From: Methanosarcina mazei S-6
GTDB lineage: Archaea > Halobacteriota > Methanosarcinia > Methanosarcinales > Methanosarcinaceae
Assembly (NCBI RefSeq): GCF_000970205.1
Contig: NZ_CP009512.1
Coordinates: 1,674,001-1,738,000 of the forward strand
Direction of reading: 5' to 3'
Length of the DNA: 64,000 nt
Below are positions 17,423 to 26,488 of the stretch, piece after piece (positions within the stretch are counted from its first letter, which is position 1; each line of letters begins with the position of its first letter). The notes beneath the pieces were generated by a model. The model did not search any database. It saw only the letters and a list, made by a program, of their open reading frames with translations, and was not told where the DNA came from. Made by a program: the position numbers and the translations under genes.

Positions 17423-19327
17423 TTAGAGGAACTTTGGCCTTGCGGAAAGGTATTTTGCAAGCGGCAGTTTCCTGTAAGGTTTGCCGGAAGTCTCTTCTTT
17501 TATGCGGGCATTGAGCTCTTCCGGAGTCATCTGCACTTTCTTCGGCTTATCCTGTCCGGACTCCTCCCGGATGGTTACGTTAATCGTGCTTTCCTCCATT
17601 TCCTTATCTCCGATTACTACAACATAAGGCACCCATTCCCTGCCGGCTTCCCTGACCTTCTTTCCTATGGACAGGTCGCGGTCATCAACATCGACCCTGA
17701 AGTCCAGTTTCTTTGCAACCTCTTCGGCAAAGGCAATGTGCTTCTCGGAAATCGGCACAATCCTTACTTGAGTTGGAGATAGCCAGACAGGCAGCATCGG
17801 GACCTTTCCCTCTTCGGTTTCCATTGCAGCTTTTTCAAGGAGGGCATAAATGCAGCGCTCAATTGCGCCGCTCGGAGAGCAGTGGAGTACGGTCGGCCTT
17901 TCCAGCTTGCCGTCAGCATTGACATAGGAGATATCGTACCTTTCGGCATTTTCCACATCAATCTGGACAGTAGAAAGTGCGCTCGCCTTGGCAAGGGCGT
18001 CCACGAAGTTAAACTCGAATTTGAGCACGAAATAGAAGAACCGGGTGTCCCACATCTCCACAAGCACAGGCTTGTTAACTGTTTTTGCCATGTTGACCAC
18101 AAGGTCTTTGTTTGCCTCGTAAAAGTCCCTGGTGAAGCGGATGGCAACTTCATAATCGTTAATATGGATCCCCACGTTTTCAAGCACGCTGATGCAGAGG
18201 TCATACTGTTCCTTGAACTGGTTTACAGCCTGGTCCATGTCCTCACAGAGAGTGTGCATATCAGGCATGGTAAAAGCCCTGAGTCTCCTCAAGCCCACGA
18301 GTTCTCCGCGCTGTTCTTTTCTAAAGCTGTAGCGGGTCATTTCGATCATCCTGAGAGGCAGGTTCTTGTAGGAGATCGTCATGTCGTGGTTCATAAGGAA
18401 CTGCCCGAAACAGGCTGCAAAGCGCAGGAACATATGTCTCTTGTCAGACTCGATAGAGTACTGCCTTGCCGGGAACCTGTCAAGATATTTCTTGAGGGTC
18501 GGGTGGTTCATGTCGTACATCAGGGGGGTTTCAACTTCCATTGCCCCGAATTCGGTTGCGACATCAAGCACGTAGTTTTCAAGGAGGGACTTGACAAGCC
18601 TCCCTTTAGGATAATAGCGCATGTTTCCGGAATCCGACCCTGGCTCATAGTCTGCGAGCTCGAGCCTGCGCATAAGTTCCACATGGGGAGGGGCACGTTC
18701 AACTGCCCTGCTCTTGGAAATTTCGTAATTTACAAACTGCTGAAGCTTGGGGTAAGGTGTTAAATCAAAGCCCTCCACTTCATGGAGTTCTCCGTCCGGA
18801 GTAAGGATGCGCCAGTAAGACCTTGCAGTCCCTTCAGCTTTGAGGGCTTCGGAAACGACCTCTTCTTTTTCACAAGTTTCGGTTTTGACTTCAGCTTTTG
18901 CCGCACCTTCAGGACGGATGCTCCGGGAAAGTTCGGAGAGAGGATGCCCTTTGCAGCTTACTGTAAATGCCTTGTACCATCCGAAAGGAGCCCTTTTGAC
19001 CTCGTATCTGGAAGAGAGAGCTGCTTCCATACCTTTTAAAACCTGGACTGCAACTTTCGGAGAGGAAAGGTCAGAACTCAGGTGGGCGTAGGGATAAAGC
19101 ATTATGCGGTTTGTTTTGACCTGGGCTGCAACTTTTTCTATTTCAGAGACAGCCTTTTTTATAGCTTCTTCCGGATTGGCTTCATCCACACTTTCAACAG
19201 CCGTAAAAGCCGTAAGGGCTTCTTCAAGCCTTCCTGACTTTAAGGACTCTTCTATTTTTTCAGCAACTGGAGTTTGTTTTTTGGTTTCGTATTCAATGTA
19301 ATCAGAGTGAATGAGCAATAACTGCAT
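17423..19327 (-). CDS. thrS: Threonyl-tRNA synthetase, archaeal type
   Basis: The enzyme charges tRNA-Thr with threonine. Residues 1-145 are the archaeal-specific editing domain (start [17 protein letters not shown]), related to D-aminoacyl-tRNA deacylases, which removes mischarged serine. A class II catalytic core follows: zinc-ligand C306 in [10 protein letters not shown], motif 2 with [18 protein letters not shown] (331-348) and the motif-3 segment [13 protein letters not shown]. The anticodon-binding domain is [16 protein letters not shown] to YVVVIGDKE. At 634 residues it is full length. The SD AGGTGATAG precedes ATG 19327. It is transcribed as its own unit. No sign of a second, bacterial-type thrS is present here. 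Confidence 0.96.
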   Translation of the reverse strand: MQLLLIHSDYIEYETKKQTPVAEKIEESLKSGRLEEALTAFTAVESVDEANPEEAIKKAVSEIEKVAAQVKTNRIMLYPYAHLSSDLSSPKVAVQVLKGMEAALSSRYEVKRAPFGWYKAFTVSCKGHPLSELSRSIRPEGAAKAEVKTETCEKEEVVSEALKAEGTARSYWRILTPDGELHEVEGFDLTPYPKLQQFVNYEISKSRAVERAPPHVELMRRLELADYEPGSDSGNMRYYPKGRLVKSLLENYVLDVATEFGAMEVETPLMYDMNHPTLKKYLDRFPARQYSIESDKRHMFLRFAACFGQFLMNHDMTISYKNLPLRMIEMTRYSFRKEQRGELVGLRRLRAFTMPDMHTLCEDMDQAVNQFKEQYDLCISVLENVGIHINDYEVAIRFTRDFYEANKDLVVNMAKTVNKPVLVEMWDTRFFYFVLKFEFNFVDALAKASALSTVQIDVENAERYDISYVNADGKLERPTVLHCSPSGAIERCIYALLEKAAMETEEGKVPMLPVWLSPTQVRIVPISEKHIAFAEEVAKKLDFRVDVDDRDLSIGKKVREAGREWVPYVVVIGDKEMEESTINVTIREESGQDKPKKVQMTPEELNARIKEETSGKPYRKLPLAKYLSARPKFL

Positions 19328-19597
19328 TCTATCACCTGTGTTTTCTAAGCCGAATATGGATTCCGAATTAACTTCGGTTCTTGGTCAAACAGAGAATCAA
19401 ACAGTATTAATAACCCAGCATTATACACCGTACTGTAACCCAGTACCGGGGTTTAACATTATGACCTGATTTTAAGGCTGTTTGAGGTCTGTACCTGTCA
19501 GTAGATCCTGATTAAGGAAGCAAAGAAGAATATATGACAGTCCTAACATCCTGCAATGATATAAAACAATCCCTTTCGTTTCGTTGATGACTATTTT

Positions 19598-20698
19598 TCA
19601 ATCAGTCCTGCATGATTCTGCCGGATTCCTTAGGTCAGGGTCAGCCCGGGCAACCATTTCCGGATGGATCTGCTCCTGATAGACCCTATAAGCTGCAACG
19701 AGTGCTCCCAGAAGGATTGGGGCTGCAAAAAAACCTGCAATCCCTCCCACGAATGCCCCTCCAAGGAAGGCGAGCATGAGCAGCATCGGATGGATCTTTG
19801 ATTTCAGGCTGGTCAGGTAGGGCCTGAGAATAAGCTCAGGGGGACCATAGATTACAAGGGAAGAAACAATAAAGAAAAGTGATGCACTTTCAACTCCCTG
19901 GTCAAAATAACGCACTATAGCCAGGGGCACGAGCACCATGTATCCGGCAAAAAGAGGGATAACCGATGCTATGAAAATCAGGGTTGCAAGGGCAAGCACA
20001 TGGGTAAATCCGAAAGCGTAAAAGACGAAAACCGAAGTCACGCTGACTATCAGGGCGGAATAGGCATTTCCTATGAAAACCCCTTTCAGGATAAGGTCCA
20101 GATGAGCAGCATAACGGTTTACAATAGGCTGATAGTCTCCGGGAATTACGCCGAGAAAAGCACAGTAAAGCCTGTCCCCATCTGCGAGCAGGAAATAACA
20201 GAAGAATATCGAAATTACGAAGTTAATTACGAAAAGTCCTATGCTCTGGGCATATGCGATCAGTCCTATGCTGCCGAAAGCAGGGAGAAGAGACGTAAAA
20301 AGGTTCCAGATTGCATTATTTAACCTTTCGACATAAGCATCCGGGATTTGAAGTGAATGTATGAACTCCAGAATTCCATTCATAACTGAAGCCTGGTTTT
20401 CAATAAACCAGGAGAACTGGTTAAGGATCTCAACAATTCCTGCTCCTATAATGAATACTATAGGGACGAAAATACAGAGACTTGCGACCAGAGCTCCTAT
20501 TTTTCTATACTTACCAAACTTCACCTGGATAGGCCTGGCAATATAAGCAAAGACCAGTCCCAGCACTATTCCATCTGCCAGGGGTAGCAGGATAAGTAAA
20601 GCAAAGAACAGAAGCACAGCTAATGCAATAGTTGCTCCTATTTTCCATCGGCTGGCAATAATCTGGCTGACTCCGTCAGGTGGGTAGTTAAATCTCAT
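19598..20698 (-). CDS. AI-2E family (PerM/UPF0118) membrane transporter
   Basis: This 366-residue protein has about eight membrane helices. The pattern is ADGIVLGLVFAYIARPIQ near the N-terminus, a long mid-section (FSWFIENQASVMNGILEF), and the conserved C-terminal block PELILRPYLTSLKSKIHPML followed by FLGGAFVGGIAGFFAAPILLG. This is the AI-2E/PerM signature. Bacterial relatives export quorum signals or act in Na+/H+ exchange. The archaeal substrate is unknown. The start MRFNYPPDGVSQ follows GGAACTGAAGA. It ends about 270 bases before thrS on the same strand, with no evident operon. Confidence 0.9.
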   Translation of the reverse strand: MRFNYPPDGVSQIIASRWKIGATIALAVLLFFALLILLPLADGIVLGLVFAYIARPIQVKFGKYRKIGALVASLCIFVPIVFIIGAGIVEILNQFSWFIENQASVMNGILEFIHSLQIPDAYVERLNNAIWNLFTSLLPAFGSIGLIAYAQSIGLFVINFVISIFFCYFLLADGDRLYCAFLGVIPGDYQPIVNRYAAHLDLILKGVFIGNAYSALIVSVTSVFVFYAFGFTHVLALATLIFIASVIPLFAGYMVLVPLAIVRYFDQGVESASLFFIVSSLVIYGPPELILRPYLTSLKSKIHPMLLMLAFLGGAFVGGIAGFFAAPILLGALVAAYRVYQEQIHPEMVARADPDLRNPAESCRTD

Positions 20699-21321
20699 TC
20701 TTCAGTTCCATTATATGAGTGGATGATAGTAATTTAATATGAAATATAATAAATTATTTCAGAGTTAATTTGATGACAGTAAACGGTGACTTGAGTTTGA
20801 CTGAACAAAGCTGAATAAAGTGTTATTGAGCTCAAAGTTAAATTCAAACAGGACAACGGGTCATTGTCTAGAAGCTTAGCCAGTTATTCCGGATTCAGGC
20901 CCTGTAATCGGCAGAGAATATCAGACATTACCGGGAAGTATCCAGGGTGTCCTGTCTTAAAGGGCAGGGCAAGATAACAGTTACAATATGGAAATATAAT
21001 TAGAAACTATTTAAAAATATCACAGAAATGTTTAATAACTATGAATTCAGACCTTTTCAGGACAGCCAGAATTTTTATTCATCTATTTAACTATTTATTT
21101 ATTTATTTATTTATTTATTTATTTTGCATGAAAGTACTTCCAGACACTTTCATTTTTTGGGCCTGTTATTCGAAGAATTTCATGTGCGTTTTTTATCTTT
21201 ATCCAAAAACTGTTTGTTCCATCATAGAATATTCGGATTTAGGATAATTTTCAAAAATATTCATCGATTCTTGTTCTATAGATTTCCAAAGAAAAGAATA
21301 AAATTTACTTCCTCCTTGCAT
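20699..21321. other. Intergenic region with a TTTA microsatellite
   Basis: This 620-base AT-rich stretch lies between two minus-strand genes. The notable feature is the tetranucleotide run at 21092-21125. Frames covering it are low-complexity and not genes. Confidence 0.5.
21092..21125. repeat. TATT tetranucleotide microsatellite, about 8 copies
   Basis: An uninterrupted TATT run of 34 bases lies downstream of the secreted-protein gene. It is prone to slippage. Confidence 0.95.
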
Positions 21322-21933
21322 TTACTTCCTCCTCGCATATGTTATTGCACCCAATATCCCTGCAAACGCCCAAACAGGACTTATAAATGGAGTAGTTTTT
21401 GATTCCTTAGTAGTGTTGGATCCTTCTTCCTGCTCACCAGCTCCTTCTCTGTTACCTGATATTTCAGTATCTTTTGTTTTATCCACTGTTTGATTTTCTT
21501 CCTCCCACTTGCCTTGAGTTTTCAACTCCTCGATTACTGCATCTCTATCTGAAACAGGATGTTTTCCTGGGTCACCAATGGCGACACGGAAAAGCAGTTC
21601 GTCGAGATTTTCATCCTTTAGCATCAGGAGTGCTGATTCTTTCAGATTAAAATCGGCTTCAGTTTCGGTCAAAACATTTGTACCGACTTCGGTTCTTACT
21701 TTTATTACTTCAGTGGGCAGAGGGTTGTAAAGCCATTCCTCAACTTTAACTGTAATAATCGAGTAATTGTAATGAGAATCAATTTCTGTTACCGTGCCGA
21801 TTATTATGTGGTCAGAATTGTTTATCTGGTATGGAATTTCAGCAGCTTCTGATGCAAATGAAGCCGCTGCGATATTTGGAGCTGCAAGAAGCAGGATCAA
21901 AGTGAGAATATAAAGCGAATTCAGTTGTCGCAT
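21322..21933 (-). CDS. Secreted/membrane-anchored protein of unknown function
   Basis: The protein has 203 residues. A signal peptide (YILTLILLLAAPNIAAASFA) is followed by an extracellular domain beginning YQINNSDHIIIGTVTEIDSH, an OB-like beta pattern. A Glu/Thr/Asn-rich spacer (about 140-178) and a C-terminal hydrophobic segment ending YARRK follow. The architecture of signal, ectodomain, low-complexity stalk and TM-plus-basic tail is that of archaeal surface proteins anchored by a C-terminal helix. No canonical PGF motif is seen. The AAAGGACAAG SD precedes ATG 21933. A 17-bp near-exact duplication (21306-21339) overlaps the stop region. Confidence 0.75.
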   Translation of the reverse strand: MRQLNSLYILTLILLLAAPNIAAASFASEAAEIPYQINNSDHIIIGTVTEIDSHYNYSIITVKVEEWLYNPLPTEVIKVRTEVGTNVLTETEADFNLKESALLMLKDENLDELLFRVAIGDPGKHPVSDRDAVIEELKTQGKWEEENQTVDKTKDTEISGNREGAGEQEEGSNTTKESKTTPFISPVWAFAGILGAITYARRK

Positions 21934-22639
21934 GAGTAATCTTGTCCTTTATTTTTCATTTAGAAAATATTCATATTCAATACACGCCTGCAACTTTTAA
22001 ATATTTCTTTTAAACCTTGGTTGCATAGAATCCAGTTGCATAGAATCCATTTGTTTCAGGTCGTTTGCCTGAGATAATTTAATCAATCGAATTGTTACTG
22101 TACAAGCCCATAAGTTGTTGGAGCATCCTTTGGAGAACTTCACAGTGAGATAGAGACTGGAGACTTCGTAAAAAGGGCTGATAGCTTATAAAAGTCTAAG
22201 GGAAGCTGGCGCAGAAACGCCAAGACTATAACAAATTCTGTATCTTTTAGTATCAACAAACTAAAAATATCGTCATCGAGGAAATCCAGAAATGAATTTA
22301 GAAAATATTTTAGTAGTCGCGCAGAAATTCAAGCTTAATGAAATTGTAAAAATGTCAGAAGACTCAATTAAATAATTTGAAAATAAGAAAAAACCAGGCG
22401 GAAAGTGGAAAGCACTTCGTCAAATGCCAAAAAGAAGAGCAATCAAACGGATGAAAAAAGAGTTCTTTAAATAAATCTGCGTTAGCCACCTCCAGAAAAA
22501 GTAAAGTAGAAAAATTGTATTGAAAACTGAGAGGTTTTGCGCCGGTCACTTAGTATAATAGATTTTAAGTCAGTCACCCAACAATAATATCTCCCGATTG
22601 TCCGAACCGCCAGAACTTTCAGTTCTCATGTGTTTCAAT
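21934..22639. other. Intergenic region with a stop-interrupted small frame
   Basis: About 700 bases hold a minor hairpin (TGGCG...CGCCA near 22209-22224) and the interrupted small + frame listed separately. Nothing else is recognised. Confidence 0.5.
22292..22474 (+). pseudogene. Possible small gene interrupted by TAA
   Basis: ATG 22292 has a good SD (GAGGA, 9-base spacing) and opens a 27-codon frame ending at TAA 22373-22375. The same frame then continues for 32 more codons to TAA at 22474. The second half is very basic (KWKALRQMPKRRAIKRMKKE). It may be a genuine 27-residue peptide, or a 60-residue basic protein broken by a nonsense change. No family is recognised. Confidence 0.25.
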
Positions 22640-24856
22640 TCAAACCTTTAGCTTTTCATCAAGGTCAGGAACGATTTTATCGAAATACCTGGTTACCACA
22701 CAGGATTCCATGCACTTTCCGCACCTTATGCAGGCTTCACTTACAAGTGGCTTCCCTTCTTTTATAGAAACTGCCCCTACTGGGCAGGCTTTTTCACAGA
22801 TTCCGCAGCCAGTACAGCGGGAAAGCCTCACTAGCTGTTTTGCAGTTTCCTTAAAAAGCTGGACAGCCTTTTCTTTCGTTTCCGAGCTTACAATCAGGTT
22901 TCCATTAGAGAAAAACTTCACAGTCCCGGTTCCGGTTTTTACCAGTACCATGCCCAGCTCTTCCGCATAAACAGTCTTCCCGAGAACGTTAATGAAATCT
23001 GCGGCTTCTTTTTCCTTTATGCCTTTAACCCCCGCTTCTACGGAAAAACCTCCGGCTTTGCAGGGAGAGATCCCTGAAACGACTTCGATTTCAAAGTCTT
23101 CGGCTTTTTCTTTCGCAAGGACAGAGATCCCGAGCTCTTCTGCCAGCCTGAGCATTTTCGGAGGCAATTCTTTCCAGCGCCAGAAACCATGTTCTATGAA
23201 CTCTTTTGAAAGCCCGCGTGTTTTCGCCCACTCAAGCAGAAAAGCGTTCCATCTGGCATGCATTTCAGGGTGCAGTTCTTCCACCCTGGCATATTCGGCA
23301 GCAAGGGCAGATGGGCAGAGCCAGCAACCGACCCTTTCAAAGCCCAGGTCATAGAGCGGGTTATATGAGAGCCCCCTCCAGTGGATGTAAAGCCAGACTT
23401 CAAGTGCACGCCAGTCCCTGATGGGGAAAATATTTAGCTGTGCAGGGACGAAGGGATTTGTCTCACTTGCTGCAATCCTCGCCCTTGAGAAAGATTCGTG
23501 TTTCCGTTTTCCGTCTACTGTCAGGTAAGCTACCGCATTTGAAGTTTTCTTTTCCTGAAGCGAGCAGTTTCCTTTTTCTGTTTCCAGGTCTCCTGCCGAA
23601 GCCAGTTTGCAGACCTTGCAGCACCAGCGGAAGTCCTTTGCAGGAGGCCCGAATTTATCTACCTGCTCCCAGAAAGCAGATCCCGAGTTCATTTCTTCAA
23701 GCTGGACTTTCATCTCCCTGCAGAAAGTCCGGGCGAAATCCACAGTTTCCGGAAATTCTATCCCTGTATTCAGGAAAAAAGCCTTAAACTCTCTCTGTTT
23801 GAGGGCAGCCTTTGCAAGGTCAAGCACAACGAGGCTGTCTTTTCCCCCGCTGAAAGACACATAGACCGGTAAATCCCTGTACTCATTCCTTGAAACAATC
23901 CCGCGGATAGTGTTGATGGCATTTTTCCCCAGAGCCTGCAAATGTTTTCTGTTAACTTCTATGCATGTCCCGAAATCCGGGTTTTCAGGGTGCAGGGAAA
24001 CCTCACCGCTATCGACTTTTCTGACTCTGAGAATTTTTGCTTCGCTTTCGAATTGAGCGGGCTCTGAAAAGCCCTTCAGGGCTGAAAATTCAGCTCCACT
24101 AATGTAAGAAACCCCGTAACCGCTAAGGCTGCCCGCGGTCACAAGGACAAAATCCCCTGCTTTTATATCACCGGCAAAAGAGTCAATAAGCTCCATAGGG
24201 ATGTTTTTTCCATTGATATGTCGGTTTGTTTTTCTAATTTTGACTTTTTTGCCCTCTGCATATTTGAGGAGGATTTTTGCTCCATGGAGAGAAGGCTCAA
24301 ACCGGTAGTCCATTCTGGATAGTTCGAAACTGAGAACTCCGAAAATGAAACCATCCACAATGACCTCATCTGTTTTGTCTTCTCCAGGGATTTTATTCAG
24401 GAGCACAAGCCTGCCTTTAAGAGGGTTACAGCCAAATGATGAAATCAGCTGCCCTGCCAGGACTTCGTGTTCATAAGGGGAGCAGAACCTTACATCGGCA
24501 GGCTGGGAAAGATGAAGTATCTCGCCTTTACTGCCGCAAATGCCACATTCTTCCCCTATGAGGGGCAGGTTGCATTTCCTGCACCAGAATATGTAATCGT
24601 CTTCATATTCGAAACGTGGAGAGGATTTTTTCTTTGAAACAGCCGTATCAGGCCATTTTTGAGAGCCTGAATTCTTTTTTTCGGAGGGTTTCTCTTTAAA
24701 ATCCCTTAAATCCCGTGGCCCGTTTCCTGCCCCTTTTTCACGGGTGTGCGGGCTGTTTCTGTCCTGACTGTTTTTTTTCGGGCTGTTTTTGCCCGGATTA
24801 TTTCTTTTTTGTTTTTGTGAGCCGGAAGTCTGGTTTTTTTCTTTTTTCTGATGCAT
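22640..24856 (-). CDS. PAPS reductase-like/ferredoxin fusion with zinc-ribbon and PUA-like domains
   Basis: This is a 738-residue multidomain protein. Residues 1-80 are a basic, Ser/Lys/Asn-rich tail. A zinc ribbon follows with C92-x2-C95 and C104-x2-C107. Residues about 130-260 look like a PUA-type RNA-binding fold (INGKNIPMELIDSF, KAGDFVLVTAGSLSGYGVSY). Residues 330-560 form the PP-loop ATPase of the PAPS-reductase family with SGGKDS at 336-341 and conserved FRWCCKVCKLA and GCWLCPS cysteines. The C-terminus has two [4Fe-4S] motifs (CTGCGICEKACP, CIRCGKCMESC). Methanogens lacking classical sulfate assimilation carry such proteins. A role in thiolation of RNA or cofactors is more likely than PAPS reduction (inference from the PUA and zinc domains). 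AGGG precedes ATG 24856. Confidence 0.88.
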   Translation of the reverse strand: MHQKKEKNQTSGSQKQKRNNPGKNSPKKNSQDRNSPHTREKGAGNGPRDLRDFKEKPSEKKNSGSQKWPDTAVSKKKSSPRFEYEDDYIFWCRKCNLPLIGEECGICGSKGEILHLSQPADVRFCSPYEHEVLAGQLISSFGCNPLKGRLVLLNKIPGEDKTDEVIVDGFIFGVLSFELSRMDYRFEPSLHGAKILLKYAEGKKVKIRKTNRHINGKNIPMELIDSFAGDIKAGDFVLVTAGSLSGYGVSYISGAEFSALKGFSEPAQFESEAKILRVRKVDSGEVSLHPENPDFGTCIEVNRKHLQALGKNAINTIRGIVSRNEYRDLPVYVSFSGGKDSLVVLDLAKAALKQREFKAFFLNTGIEFPETVDFARTFCREMKVQLEEMNSGSAFWEQVDKFGPPAKDFRWCCKVCKLASAGDLETEKGNCSLQEKKTSNAVAYLTVDGKRKHESFSRARIAASETNPFVPAQLNIFPIRDWRALEVWLYIHWRGLSYNPLYDLGFERVGCWLCPSALAAEYARVEELHPEMHARWNAFLLEWAKTRGLSKEFIEHGFWRWKELPPKMLRLAEELGISVLAKEKAEDFEIEVVSGISPCKAGGFSVEAGVKGIKEKEAADFINVLGKTVYAEELGMVLVKTGTGTVKFFSNGNLIVSSETKEKAVQLFKETAKQLVRLSRCTGCGICEKACPVGAVSIKEGKPLVSEACIRCGKCMESCVVTRYFDKIVPDLDEKLKV

Positions 24857-24988
24857 GGAAGCCCTGACCGGTAGTTCAAAGGTAGTTCGAAGAAACGGTT
24901 AAGTATCTTATCGTTCAGTTTTCTGCAAGGATGAGTTTATCAATATATCAATATTTTGAGAGAAAGGAATATTGGTCGTGTCCTCATA

Positions 24989-25690
24989 TTATTGAACAGG
25001 AACTCTAAATGTTAATAGTTCCTTTAAACTCCATATGTGATCAGTTATTCCTTCTGCCATAGCTGGAGTCCTTTGAAACCATTTTCTGTTTCCAGAATCT
25101 ATTTTTAGCCTTAGAGACTTATGAGGTTTTATAAAGTTATACCATGCCTGGAATAAATCAATAGCTTTCTGATGCATCCTTTTGGTTTTACTGAAATTCA
25201 TTCCTTTTCTTATAAATCTTGCAAGAGATGTCCTTATCGTAAGGTTAATCCTTTCTGCATAAGAAGTTCCAATATAACTATCCGCATCAGCTCCAAGCAT
25301 TTCGAATATCTCATCAGGATCTCCAAAGATGATACGTTGAACTGTTTCAACTACATAATTTTTTACCTTTTTCTTCAATACTTTGACATATTTTAAATCG
25401 TCAGGTGGAACCAGTTTAGGTAGCGGTTTTCTTCCGATACCTTTGTATTGTGGCAACTCGATTTTACCATAAACGTTTATAAGTGCTTCTTCAAAGGCAT
25501 CCCAATCATCTGAGGTAAATACAGGAATAGGAGAAGATGTGGAACGCATCTTCTCAACTTCTTTAAATAACTCTATAGCATCCTCAGCACTACGTTTTCC
25601 TTCATGATGAGAAAGGAGCAATCTTGTGTCACTTTTGATTGCTGTAAGTGAATACACATCACCACACTCTTCAGAATCCTCGTCAGTCAC
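24989..25690 (-). CDS. insB: IS1-family transposase, C-terminal frame (made by -1 frameshift)
   Basis: This frame carries the second Asp (FTSDDWDAFEEAL) and the Glu (TSYAERINLTIRTSLARFIR) of the DDE triad, and ends KELLTFRVPVQ. The nominal GTG at 25690 overlaps the stop of the upstream frame (ATGTGA). It joins by a -1 shift on the A-run AAAAAAA at 25698-25692, so that KK is followed by NVTDEDSEE. A fused protein is the active transposase in IS1. The frame alone would lack the first catalytic Asp. Confidence 0.85.
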   Translation of the reverse strand: MTDEDSEECGDVYSLTAIKSDTRLLLSHHEGKRSAEDAIELFKEVEKMRSTSSPIPVFTSDDWDAFEEALINVYGKIELPQYKGIGRKPLPKLVPPDDLKYVKVLKKKVKNYVVETVQRIIFGDPDEIFEMLGADADSYIGTSYAERINLTIRTSLARFIRKGMNFSKTKRMHQKAIDLFQAWYNFIKPHKSLRLKIDSGNRKWFQRTPAMAEGITDHIWSLKELLTFRVPVQ

Positions 25691-26133
25691 ATTTTTTTGC
25701 TTTTTTTTATATATGACCAGATCTCATCAACCTCTACTCTCGTAAGATTAAGATTTTTGAGGAAATAAGTTGTAACTTCTTCTGCATGGGTTCCTGCAAT
25801 CTCAAGCCATCTACAAATAGTGTCTTTACTATGTCCAGTAGCTCTTGCAACTCCACGAATACTGCCTTTTTCAGGAAGCATAGCTATTGTCCTTAGAACT
25901 TCTTCATCTGGAGTGTTTAATTCGAAAAATATTGTACCTTTGGTTTCACTAAAACATTTTTTACAAGTTTTACATTTAAAAAGAGCATGGTTATTTTTAC
26001 CATATCTTTCTTTAAGGACTATATTCCCTTGATTTTTAATTCCATAATCAGTGCAGTCTTTGTTCCAGCAAAAAAATTGTGAAAAATCGATTTCAGAAGT
26101 GATTAAGATGCCCCCAAATAATAATAGATTCAA
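25687..26133 (-). CDS. insA: IS1-family transposase, N-terminal frame
   Basis: This 148-codon frame has an N-terminal zinc finger (C22, C27, then CKTCKKC at 54-60), a helix-turn-helix (SIRGVARATGHSKDTICRWL, 91-110) and the first catalytic Asp at 136 (VEVDEIWSY). It ends ...KKSKKM at TGA. Two A-runs (8 and 7 A) lie just before the stop and suit -1 slippage, as known for IS1. Start is TTG 26133 with no strong SD. The InsA-like product alone would bind the inverted repeats and repress, as in IS1 (family knowledge). Confidence 0.85.
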   Translation of the reverse strand: MNLLLFGGILITSEIDFSQFFCWNKDCTDYGIKNQGNIVLKERYGKNNHALFKCKTCKKCFSETKGTIFFELNTPDEEVLRTIAMLPEKGSIRGVARATGHSKDTICRWLEIAGTHAEEVTTYFLKNLNLTRVEVDEIWSYIKKSKKM

Positions 26134-26172
26134 GATTATATAAAACTAAGTCAATGATTTGAGGACACGACC

Positions 26173-26488
26173 GGAATATTTAATAGAAGAAAATCTGTAA
26201 ATATTTAAAAAATGTACTGTCTTTGATCTCTACTGAACTATATGAATTATTAATGGAATAATTAATGGGGTACATGAAGTATTATAAACTGCATGGAATA
26301 TTATACAAAATGATCTGCCGTAAAATATATCTGAAAACTTATATTTAAACTGTTATATTAAATGCTTTATATGAAGCATAAGTATATTAAATTTCCTGTA
26401 ATTACCAGAGCCTTCAAAAATAGATTAAGGCTTTCAGCGAAACTCTTCTGGTAGTTAAAAGCGGCTTTTTAAACGAATGTGATAAGGT
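26173..26488. other. Promoter spacer of the geranylgeranyl reductase gene
   Basis: About 316 AT-rich bases begin with the right IS1 target duplication. TATA-like runs occur at 26340-26395. No gene is seen. Confidence 0.45.

Larger units (their letters stand above)
24974..26172 (-). mobile_element. Complete IS1-family insertion sequence, 1199 bp
   Basis: Inverted repeats GGTCGTGTCCTCA (from 24974) and TGAGGACACGACC (to 26172) extend imperfectly inward to ATTGA/TCAAT. An 8-bp direct duplication GGAATATT flanks the element at 24966-24973 and 26173-26180. Two overlapping minus-strand frames encode the transposase. The element sits between the PAPS-reductase-like and geranylgeranyl reductase genes and breaks no recognised gene. 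Confidence 0.92.

Noticed and set aside
22209-22224. TGGCG...CGCCA hairpin
   Set aside because: A 5-bp stem is expected by chance in this length of sequence.
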